This document shows, piece by piece, positions 7,113 to 11,267 of a stretch of DNA of 11,267 nt. Every line of letters starts with the position of its first letter. The first letter of the stretch is position 1. The notes under the pieces were generated by a model. It did no database searches, had not been told where the DNA came from, and was given only the letters and a program-made list of their open reading frames with translations. The position numbers and the translations under genes were made by a program. Origin of the DNA: Ruminococcaceae bacterium UBA7147 (GTDB lineage Bacteria > Bacillota > Clostridia > Oscillospirales > Acutalibacteraceae); contig DKWR01000073.1 of the NCBI GenBank assembly GCA_002491825.1, forward strand, positions 1 to 11,267, in the 5' to 3' direction.

Positions 7113-7140
7113 TGCAATTTATGCGGATTTCTATGCTTTT

Positions 7141-7169
7141 ATTGTATCACATTCGGTTCGTATTTTCAA
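7141..7169 (-). promoter_or_regulatory. Sigma-A promoter overlapping the end of the anti-sigma gene
   Basis: TTGAAA (7169-7164) and TACAAT (7146-7141) are separated by 17 bases. The -35 element overlaps the anti-sigma stop codon. A start near 7134 would give the Crp-like gene a leader of about 75 nt containing the 7084-7112 hairpin. Confidence 0.65.
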
Positions 7170-8314
7170 GCCGGACTGAACGTTATATTCGGTGAAAAAT
7201 ACACGCCGTCCTCTTCGCTCTCGTAATATCCGACATTGATTTTTTGAGTTTGCGCACTGCCGTCGGTGAATTTTACGGTTACGTCAATCACTGCGCCATC
7301 TGCTGTCTTTTGCACCATCTGATTATTCAGCTTTTCCATCTTTCTCTCAAGCTCGTTTTCTTCATCGGACACCATTCCGGATTCGCCGTTTGCACTGCGG
7401 TTTTCGGCTCTCAATATGAGCAATTCATCGTTTAAATTGCAATATTCATTCATAAGCTCGTCAATCTCACTGTCCGTTCTGTCGGTTTCAACAACAAGGC
7501 TGATTGCCTGACCGATTTCGATTATCTGTTCCTTATCCGTCGGATTTTTCAGCGTATAAGTAAAGCCGTCGCAGAATTCTCCGTACAAGCCGTCAGAGTG
7601 TTCTTCAAATTCCGCTTTGGTGTACTGCGAATTTTCAAGACTGTCATAGTCGGAAAAATTACCCGATTCAGCTATCTTTTTCTGCCCGAAATATCTGTTA
7701 TCGATTATCTTATTATTTTCATTGTCGATTTTTTCATCTTCCGAGCTTGTGAAAATTTCTGAAGAAATAACAAAATACACGCCTTTGCGGTTTGACCTGA
7801 ACACAACGCTTTCTATGTTACTGCCCTTTATGTTCAGCTCCGTAAGCTCATAGTTGTTAAAATAATCAACCTTGCCCTGTTTGTTGCGGTAAACGGTATC
7901 TTCGTTTTCAAAGTCCTTCAACAAAAACTGACCGCCGTTCATTCCCGAAAACATACCTATCACAGATTTGTTTTCAATCTCAGCCGCATTAGCCGTTATT
8001 GAAAATAAATTGCCGCTTGATTTTTTGCTGTCGTCAGAGATTGTCGCACCGTTATTTTCAGATGCCTTGTTGAAATTTGAAAATCCCATATAGCAAGCCG
8101 TTCCTATAAGTGCAACCGCAAGCGATGCTGCTACGGCTCTTGTCCACGTTGTGTTGAAAATCTTATTTTTCTTCGGCTTGTTTTCTTCCTTTTCAAGCTT
8201 TCTGTCAGCCTCACGCATTTTTTCAAGCAGAATTTCTTTCTGATTTCTGCTTAATTTTATGTTTTCGGCTTCGTTTTTATATGTTTCTCCGTCAAAATCA
8301 TTGTTGTCAATCAT
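7166..8314 (-). CDS. Membrane-anchored putative anti-sigma factor
   Basis: This 382-residue protein has a charged cytoplasmic N-terminus (about 1-55), a single transmembrane helix (about 57-78, RAVAASLAVALIGTACYMGF) and a large extracytoplasmic C-terminal domain. The latter starts with low-complexity Asn/Ser/Lys and then FSITANAAEI. This is the usual topology of regulators paired with ECF sigma factors in Clostridia. No HxxxCxxC zinc motif is present, so it is not a ZAS-type anti-sigma. The start at 8314 has AAGGAG seven bases upstream and overlaps the sigma stop by eight bases (ATGATTGA). A longer frame from 8365 would overlap the sigma gene by 59 bases and lacks this site. The anti-sigma role is inferred from topology and coupling, not from a recognised domain. 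Confidence 0.8.
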   Translation of the reverse strand: MIDNNDFDGETYKNEAENIKLSRNQKEILLEKMREADRKLEKEENKPKKNKIFNTTWTRAVAASLAVALIGTACYMGFSNFNKASENNGATISDDSKKSSGNLFSITANAAEIENKSVIGMFSGMNGGQFLLKDFENEDTVYRNKQGKVDYFNNYELTELNIKGSNIESVVFRSNRKGVYFVISSEIFTSSEDEKIDNENNKIIDNRYFGQKKIAESGNFSDYDSLENSQYTKAEFEEHSDGLYGEFCDGFTYTLKNPTDKEQIIEIGQAISLVVETDRTDSEIDELMNEYCNLNDELLILRAENRSANGESGMVSDEENELERKMEKLNNQMVQKTADGAVIDVTVKFTDGSAQTQKINVGYYESEEDGVYFSPNITFSPA

Positions 8315-8804
8315 AGTTCTGCTCCTTTTCGATAATTTCTTTAAGTGCGTTTCTGCCCCGAACAAGCCGTGACTTCACCGCTGACTGCGTTATGTCAAGG
8401 ATTTTTGCAATCTCGGATATTTTCATATCCTCGTAATAAAACAGATAAATAACGGCGCTGTACTTAGGCGGCAGTGACATAACGGACTCAAACAGCGTTT
8501 TGTCGGTTGTCGTGTCCGTCACGCCCTGCTCGGCAATATCGTCAAGCGGTACGCAACAGCGGACATATGCCGAGGTTTTACTGCTTTTAGCGCAGTTTAC
8601 GGCGGCACGCAAAAGCCACGCCTTAAGATGGTCGGCGTTTTTTATCTTGTGTTTATTTTTAATGAGCCTTACAAAAACCTCCTGACAAACGTCGAATGCG
8701 TCGTCCTTATTTTTGGTTATGTTCAGGGCAACCCTGTAAATGGTGTCCGAATATTCATTTACGGCTTTGGCAATGAAATCATCAGCGCTGATTAAATCAT
8801 TCAT
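8307..8804 (-). CDS. ECF-type RNA polymerase sigma factor
   Basis: This 165-residue sigma-70-family factor has region 2 at about 14-75 (DTIYRVALNITKNKDDAFDV, then QEVFVRLIKNKHK) and region 4 at about 108-155 (LPPKYSAVIYLFYYEDMKIS, then EIAKILDITQSAVKSRLVRG). There is no region 1.1 or 3. It should redirect polymerase in response to an envelope signal relayed by the coupled membrane protein. Two adjacent ATGs (8807 and 8804) follow AAAGGAGGGG; 8804 has the better spacing, and upstream ATGs lie before the ribosome binding site. A GCAACTT/GTGTTA pair 16 bp apart just upstream is a plausible self-recognised promoter. The gene starts back-to-back with a small toxin-like gene on the other strand. 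Confidence 0.93.
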   Translation of the reverse strand: MNDLISADDFIAKAVNEYSDTIYRVALNITKNKDDAFDVCQEVFVRLIKNKHKIKNADHLKAWLLRAAVNCAKSSKTSAYVRCCVPLDDIAEQGVTDTTTDKTLFESVMSLPPKYSAVIYLFYYEDMKISEIAKILDITQSAVKSRLVRGRNALKEIIEKEQNYD

Positions 8805-8824
8805 CATCACCCCTCCTTTGTACA

Positions 8825-8853
8825 TAACACTTTTTAAATCGGCGAAAAGTTGC
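8825..8853 (-). promoter_or_regulatory. Candidate ECF-type autoregulatory promoter
   Basis: On the minus strand GCAACTT (8853-8847) and GTGTTA (8830-8825) are 16 bases apart. An AAC-containing -35 is characteristic of ECF sigma promoters, and no good sigma-A pair is seen here. The leader to the ATG would be only about 15 nt. Confidence 0.4.
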
Positions 8854-8863
8854 AATATTATCG

Positions 8864-8892
8864 TTGATTGTATTTTTATTATATGTTACAAT
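8864..8892 (+). promoter_or_regulatory. Sigma-A promoter of the small peptide gene
   Basis: TTGATT (8864-8869) and TACAAT (8887-8892) are separated by 17 bases. Transcription would begin near 8899, giving a leader of about 40 nt before the ATG at 8940. Confidence 0.65.
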
Positions 8893-8905
8893 ACATACGT
8901 TACCG

Positions 8906-8933
8906 CCCCCTATACTTGGTACGGAAAAGGGGG
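8906..8933 (+). promoter_or_regulatory. 5' leader hairpin that would hide the ribosome binding site
   Basis: CCCCCT (8906-8911) can pair with AGGGGG (8928-8933), part of a run of seven Gs (8929-8935) that is the only Shine-Dalgarno-like sequence for the ATG at 8940. Such self-occlusion of the initiation site is common in type I toxin mRNAs. Confidence 0.45.
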
Positions 8934-8934
8934 G

Positions 8935-8959
8935 GTTCTATGGACATTCTCCTGACATT
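8935..8959 (+). repeat. Direct repeat, copy A, over the peptide start codon
   Basis: This segment contains GTTCTATGGA, then TCTCCTGACATT. It recurs as a near-copy at 9110-9134 with small indels and one G/A change. Copy B is transcribed in the opposite sense into the small RNA, so that RNA is complementary to copy A. Confidence 0.7.
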
Positions 8960-9026
8960 CATCATTTCTGTAGCGGCAAATATATTATCCTACTATATTT
9001 GCAAATGGTTGAACAGTGATGATTAA
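8940..9026 (+). CDS. 28-residue hydrophobic peptide, putative Fst-like type I toxin
   Basis: The frame encodes a 28-residue peptide beginning MDILLTFIISVAANIL and ending YYICKWLNSDD. About residues 3-20 form one membrane-spanning helix, followed by a short polar tail with a KWL motif and two aspartates. This is the general build of Fst/Ldr-type toxin peptides, which damage the membrane when unregulated. It has its own promoter (8864-8892), a G-rich ribosome binding site (8929-8935) four bases from the ATG, and a 3' region ending in a 14-bp hairpin. A minus-strand RNA promoter faces it from 9174, and that RNA carries the complement of its start region. It is the only supported plus-strand gene in the window. 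No close homologue is asserted; the toxin role is inferred from size, topology and locus layout. Confidence 0.72.
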   Translation: MDILLTFIISVAANILSYYICKWLNSDD

Positions 9027-9071
9027 CCGGTAACCAACCTAAGGTTTGTTCCGCCTTACCAAAAAGGAAAA

Positions 9072-9106
9072 GAAACCCCCACGAGGTGCTAGCTCGTGGG
9101 GGTTTC
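9072..9106. terminator. Shared 14-bp hairpin, terminator on the minus strand
   Basis: GAAACCCCCACGAG (9072-9085) pairs perfectly with CTCGTGGGGGTTTC (9093-9106) around a 7-nt loop. On the minus strand it is followed by TTTTCCTTTTT, a good terminator for the small RNA and for any read-through from the PNPOx gene. On the plus strand there is no T tract, so the peptide mRNA may read through into 9110-9140. Confidence 0.8.
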
Positions 9107-9109
9107 GCT

Positions 9110-9134
9110 GTTCCTATGGAACTCTCCTAACATT
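9110..9134 (-). repeat. Direct repeat, copy B, inside the antisense RNA
   Basis: The plus-strand sequence GTTCCTATGGA, then CTCTCCTAACATT, is a diverged copy of 8935-8959, including the ATGGA at the start codon. Its minus-strand transcript is the predicted seed region of the antitoxin RNA. Confidence 0.7.
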
Positions 9135-9145
9135 TGCCTAAGCAT

Positions 9146-9174
9146 ATTATATCATATACTTTATGGCATTTCAA
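9146..9174 (-). promoter_or_regulatory. Consensus sigma-A promoter of the antisense RNA
   Basis: TTGAAA (9174-9169) and TATAAT (9151-9146) are separated by 17 bases. The -10 is perfect and the -35 differs from consensus at one position, so it looks stronger than the facing peptide promoter, as expected for an antitoxin RNA made in excess. Confidence 0.7.
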
Positions 9175-9239
9175 GTATATGCTAAAAAATAAATTAAATA
9201 CATCATTTAACTGTTCTTTATAACTTTTTGGAAACAAAC

Positions 9240-9692
9240 TTAACATTCATATTGTATTTTTCTATATTCCTTTGATTTCAAATCAAGAATTTCAATATAC
9301 GGCTTTGAGTTTTCGTACGTCCACATTTGGATATATGTAGGAATAACCTTGAAAAGCCTTTCATTGTCCAGCGAGGAATATTGCTGATATGAATAATTAT
9401 AGTGTTTTTCGTACAGCTCATTAAATTTTTGATTATCTAAAGGCTTTCCAAGCTCAGTACAAACGCCCTCAATCGATATATTATCGCAACACAAAGATAC
9501 ATTCGGATTGTTTTTTATCTGATTATACTTTCTGAAATGTTTATCGGTCTGAAAATAAAACTCGCCGTCAAAAATAATCACGCTCATCATTCGTGAGGTC
9601 ACTTTATCTTTATAAGACGTTGAAAGCACCATATTTTTACTTTCGCCTAAATTTGAGAAAATTTCAAATTTTTTAGTTTCAAAACTATTCAT
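9240..9692 (-). CDS. Pyridoxamine 5'-phosphate oxidase-like (split-barrel flavin-binding fold) protein
   Basis: This 150-residue cytoplasmic protein has the PNPOx-like split beta-barrel pattern: MVLSTSYKDKVTSRMMSVII, then DGEFYFQTDKHFRKYNQIKN and NPNVSLCCDNISIEGVCTEL. Members usually bind FMN, F420 or haem. The true PNPO catalytic set is not evident, so B6 synthesis should not be assumed. The ATG at 9692 is preceded by GGGAG nine bases upstream. The gene follows the HD-domain gene by 18 bp, and its ribosome binding site lies directly after that gene's stop, so they form one operon. No clear terminator follows before the hairpin at 9106-9072. The tail (about 130-150) is charged and unrecognised. 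Substrate and partner are unknown. Confidence 0.82.
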   Translation of the reverse strand: MNSFETKKFEIFSNLGESKNMVLSTSYKDKVTSRMMSVIIFDGEFYFQTDKHFRKYNQIKNNPNVSLCCDNISIEGVCTELGKPLDNQKFNELYEKHYNYSYQQYSSLDNERLFKVIPTYIQMWTYENSKPYIEILDLKSKEYRKIQYEC

Positions 9693-9710
9693 TAAATAAG
9701 CTCCCGAAAA

Positions 9711-10298
9711 TTATATACTCACATTTAAAATTTTATAAATATCCGTCTGCGTTTTGTTGTCAAAATATTCCTTTAATTCAAAAAATGCCTTCCATTTCTG
9801 CACCGTGTAATTATTAAAGCCTCGGCGCATAACGACATCTACAAGCCTTTTTTCAAGGAATGTTGCACCGCTCGGAAATGAGATTGCGTCACAAAGTTGA
9901 ATTAACCTGTCGTAATCGTCATACTCCGTATTTTCAATAAAAGACTGAATAAACTCGGTTTCTTCCTCACTGCAATCGTTTATGCCGTTGTAGGAACTTA
10001 TGTTTTTGTACGGAAATGAGTGCGTAAGGCAGATTCGTGCGCTGTCGTCATAGCCCATAGACAGCATAAATCTGTAGCCGTCAATGATATGCTTCATATC
10101 GGTAACACCCTCACGCCTGCCAATATCGTGGAGCAAGCCAAGAACATAGGCGTATTCCGGATTCAGGTTATCGCATTTTTCGGCAATCGCCCTTGCGCAA
10201 AAGCCTGCTGTTCTGTTATGCTCAACCCACAAGCCTGCATTCAGCTTTTCAGCTTCACTCAAAAGCTTTTCAGCCTCTGCAACAGTCGGCACTTTCAT
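9711..10298 (-). CDS. HD-domain metal-dependent hydrolase
   Basis: This 195-residue cytoplasmic protein shows the HD-superfamily metal ligands: His27 (WVEHNRTAG), the His57-Asp58 doublet in LGLLHDIGRREG, and Asp137 in RLIQLCDAIS. His70 and His93 may complete the site. These enzymes hydrolyse phosphoester bonds, often of nucleotides; the exact substrate is unknown. The start at 10298 is chosen because GGAGG lies eight bases upstream of the ATG, followed by MKVPTVAEAEKLL. A longer frame from 10361 would run through the hairpin at 10346-10319 and lacks a ribosome binding site. It forms an operon with the downstream PNPOx-like gene and may also receive read-through from the HEPN pair upstream. 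Confidence 0.85.
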   Translation of the reverse strand: MKVPTVAEAEKLLSEAEKLNAGLWVEHNRTAGFCARAIAEKCDNLNPEYAYVLGLLHDIGRREGVTDMKHIIDGYRFMLSMGYDDSARICLTHSFPYKNISSYNGINDCSEEETEFIQSFIENTEYDDYDRLIQLCDAISFPSGATFLEKRLVDVVMRRGFNNYTVQKWKAFFELKEYFDNKTQTDIYKILNVSI

Positions 10299-10318
10299 AA
10301 ATTTTCCTCCATTATAAA

Positions 10319-10346
10319 AAATGCTGTCTGAACTCTGACAGCATTT
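10319..10346 (-). terminator. 10-bp hairpin with T tract after the HEPN gene
   Basis: AAATGCTGTC (10319-10328) pairs perfectly with GACAGCATTT (10337-10346) around an 8-nt loop. On the minus strand the stem runs into a six-T stretch. It lies four bases beyond the HEPN stop and about 20 bp before the HD-domain start, so it probably limits read-through between the two gene pairs. Confidence 0.7.
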
Positions 10347-10350
10347 AATA

Positions 10351-10755
10351 TTATTCAGCAACTAATTTTGATAAATACTCCTTGATTTCATTATAAAACA
10401 ACTCGGCATTTGCAATTTGCTCCTTAACCTCTTGCTTTGAAATCACATAATAATCGTCGTAATCACTCTCTGTTCTTATATCAAAAAGTGCGGAAATTAT
10501 CGTTGAAAGTTCGGTATCGAACACGCCTGTTTTTATATACAATCTGCGAAATTCAGATATTATACCGCTATGATGTTTCATATCAATACCATCAAGTGCA
10601 AGAATTGCCCTCATTGAATGAAAAACAGCATAATAAGAACTGTTAGCGGCACTTTTATAACTGCCGATTTCGTACAAACTCTTTGCGGCGTTCAGACATT
10701 CCTTGGCATTTTCAATACGGACTTTTGACAAGTAAATTTTTTCATCAGCCGGCAT
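10351..10755 (-). CDS. HEPN-domain protein (HepT-like partner of a nucleotidyltransferase)
   Basis: This 134-residue all-helical HEPN protein has the family segments SAANSSYYAVFHSMRAILAL (35-54) and HHSGIISEFRRLYIKTGVFD (61-80), then FDIRTESDYDDYYV (91-104). In MntA-HepT toxin-antitoxin systems the HEPN member is an RNase toxin with an Arg-x4-6-His motif. Here Arg94 is followed by SDYDDYY and no histidine, as in a common variant subgroup, so RNase activity is doubtful. The ATG overlaps the end of the nucleotidyltransferase gene by 11 bases, and its ribosome binding site (GAGGGG) lies inside that gene, which indicates coupled translation. It probably forms a complex with the nucleotidyltransferase. 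Fold assignment is firm; the toxin role is uncertain. Confidence 0.87.
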   Translation of the reverse strand: MPADEKIYLSKVRIENAKECLNAAKSLYEIGSYKSAANSSYYAVFHSMRAILALDGIDMKHHSGIISEFRRLYIKTGVFDTELSTIISALFDIRTESDYDDYYVISKQEVKEQIANAELFYNEIKEYLSKLVAE

Positions 10756-11083
10756 ACTTTATCCCCTCTTTCAAAACATTCCGGTAGAAGGGCAAAACCG
10801 AAAAATAACGGTTGAACTGAACTTTCGGCTTTACGGTAACAGATACAGTAACGCCGTATTCAAGACTCAACTCGCTTGAAACAGAAGCAACAGCCATTCT
10901 TTTATCAGAAATTTCTTCTTGCGATAAGTCAACAATCAGAAGTATATCAACGTCAGACTCATTGTTATAATCCCCACGGGCATAGGAGCCGTAAAGATAT
11001 GCGCTGTCGATGCACTTGAATATTGGTAAGGTTTTTTCATAGACCTTTTTTAATATTTCAACAGCTTGATTTCTGTTACACAT
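10745..11083 (-). CDS. Minimal nucleotidyltransferase-domain protein (MntA-like)
   Basis: This 112-residue protein has the polymerase-beta-type nucleotidyltransferase motif GSYARGDYNNESDVDILLIV at 32-51: Gly32-Ser33 and the metal-binding pair Asp44 and Asp46. In MntA-HepT modules the nucleotidyltransferase acts as antitoxin by AMPylating the HEPN toxin. The third carboxylate, normally in the strand about 35 residues later, appears to be missing (YGVTVSVTVKP, 76-86). Catalysis is therefore uncertain, or another residue supplies it. The ATG at 11083 has GGAGGTG nine bases upstream. It is the first gene of the cluster, with a near-perfect promoter 30-60 bp upstream. It overlaps the HEPN gene by 11 bases. 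Confidence 0.88.
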   Translation of the reverse strand: MCNRNQAVEILKKVYEKTLPIFKCIDSAYLYGSYARGDYNNESDVDILLIVDLSQEEISDKRMAVASVSSELSLEYGVTVSVTVKPKVQFNRYFSVLPFYRNVLKEGIKYAG

Positions 11084-11111
11084 AGCCGCTCACCTCCGAT
11101 AATTATATTAT

Positions 11112-11140
11112 ATTATATTCTATTATTGTAGAATTTTCAA
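11112..11140 (-). promoter_or_regulatory. Sigma-A promoter of the nucleotidyltransferase-HEPN pair
   Basis: TTGAAA (11140-11135) and TATAAT (11117-11112) are separated by 17 bases. Tandem TATAAT-like units (11117-11101) follow, which could give several alternative -10 positions. Confidence 0.7.
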
Positions 11141-11171
11141 TCAAAATCTATAAGAAAAAAACAAGAAAAAC

Positions 11172-11195
11172 AAAAAAGCACCGCAAATGCGGTGC
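11172..11195 (-). terminator. Terminator for an unseen minus-strand transcript
   Basis: GCACCGC (11178-11184) pairs with GCGGTGC (11189-11195) around a 4-nt loop. On the minus strand the stem is followed by six Ts, a G and five more Ts. It insulates the nucleotidyltransferase promoter from whatever lies to the right of the window. Confidence 0.75.
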
Positions 11196-11212
11196 ATAAA
11201 ATTTAAAGTGCT

Positions 11213-11267
11213 CACCGATTACTCGGTGTATATAAAAGGGTAACACCCTGAAAACTGAATAAAGATT
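11213..11267 (+). other. Possible rRNA leader or spacer segment at the right edge
   Basis: A hairpin (CACCGA/TCGGTG, 11213-11228) and a small GGGT/ACCC stem (11238-11248) are followed by CCTGAAAACTGAATAAAG. The TGAAAACTGAA string resembles the boxA-like element of Firmicute 16S leaders and 16S-23S spacers. No rRNA body is present inside the window. Confidence 0.35.

Larger units (their letters stand above)
9061..9139 (-). ncRNA. Putative antisense antitoxin RNA, about 79 nt
   Basis: A consensus promoter (9174-9146) predicts a start near 9139, and the 14-bp hairpin at 9106-9072 followed by a T-rich tract (TTTTCCTTTTT, 9071-9061) predicts the end. No ribosome-bound frame lies inside. The 5' half (9134-9110) is complementary to the small peptide's initiation region: a 12-pair block including one G-U, then shorter blocks across the AUG separated by bulges. 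GTTCC-ATA-GGAAC (9122-9110) forms a small 5' stem-loop. It should block translation of the peptide mRNA and possibly destabilise it. Confidence 0.65.

Noticed and set aside
9102..9132. Short minus-strand frame (MLGEFHRNSE...) inside the antisense RNA
   Set aside because: It is about 14 codons with no ribosome binding site between the predicted RNA 5' end and the ATG, so it is treated as non-coding.
10311..10316. Perfect TATAAT on the minus strand just before the HD-domain gene
   Set aside because: There is no -35 at a suitable distance, and the start site would fall within or after the ribosome binding site, so it is probably chance at the end of the terminator T tract.
1..11267. CRISPR arrays, tRNA genes and transposases
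   Set aside because: No regularly spaced repeats, no cloverleaf-like segments and no transposase-like frames were seen on either strand.

Overview
The window is a low-GC Firmicute segment, most likely a gut-type Clostridia/Oscillospiraceae genome. This rests on AT-rich spacers with consensus sigma-A promoters, AGGAGG-type ribosome binding sites, an XRE-AbrB regulator, an FtsX-type ABC transporter next to a two-component system, and small dispersed palindromes. The genus cannot be fixed from sequence reading alone. Nearly all genes lie on the minus strand; the one supported plus-strand gene is a 28-codon membrane peptide at 8940-9026.

Layout along the direction of minus-strand transcription (right to left). 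(1) 11083-9240: a nucleotidyltransferase/HEPN pair (MntA/HepT-like) with overlapping genes and a near-perfect promoter. It is followed, across a terminator-like hairpin, by an HD-domain hydrolase and a PNPOx-fold flavin-binding-type protein. (2) 9174-8864: a compact locus resembling a type I toxin-antitoxin module of the Fst/par kind. A small hydrophobic peptide gene on the plus strand faces a roughly 80-nt minus-strand RNA gene. Both run into one 14-bp hairpin, and the small RNA is complementary to a near-copy of the peptide's start region. (3) 8804-7166: an ECF-type sigma factor and a translationally coupled single-pass membrane protein, probably its anti-sigma factor. (4) 7059-6415: a Crp/Fnr-family regulator with a TTG start, preceded by its own promoter and a leader hairpin. 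(5) 6209-899: a MacB/LolD-like ABC ATPase, an 899-residue two-module FtsX permease, an OmpR-type response regulator and a sensor histidine kinase. This is probably an envelope-stress or peptide-response module. An 11-bp-spaced direct repeat upstream of the ATPase gene could be the response-regulator site, and the regulator-kinase pair has its own promoter. (6) 898-476: a gene-free spacer with a very strong promoter, a hairpin that may end a short RNA, and a nested inverted-repeat element. (7) 475-71: an XRE-AbrB regulator.

The most interesting part is 8864-9174. Two strong convergent promoters, a shared hairpin, a short membrane peptide ending in charged residues and a direct repeat of the start-codon region together make a coherent antisense-controlled toxin architecture. 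Its function is inferred, not demonstrated. The extreme right end (about 11213-11267) has the look of an rRNA leader or spacer (TGAAAACTGAATAAAG), so an rRNA operon may begin just outside the window. Positions 1-70 hold nothing recognisable.
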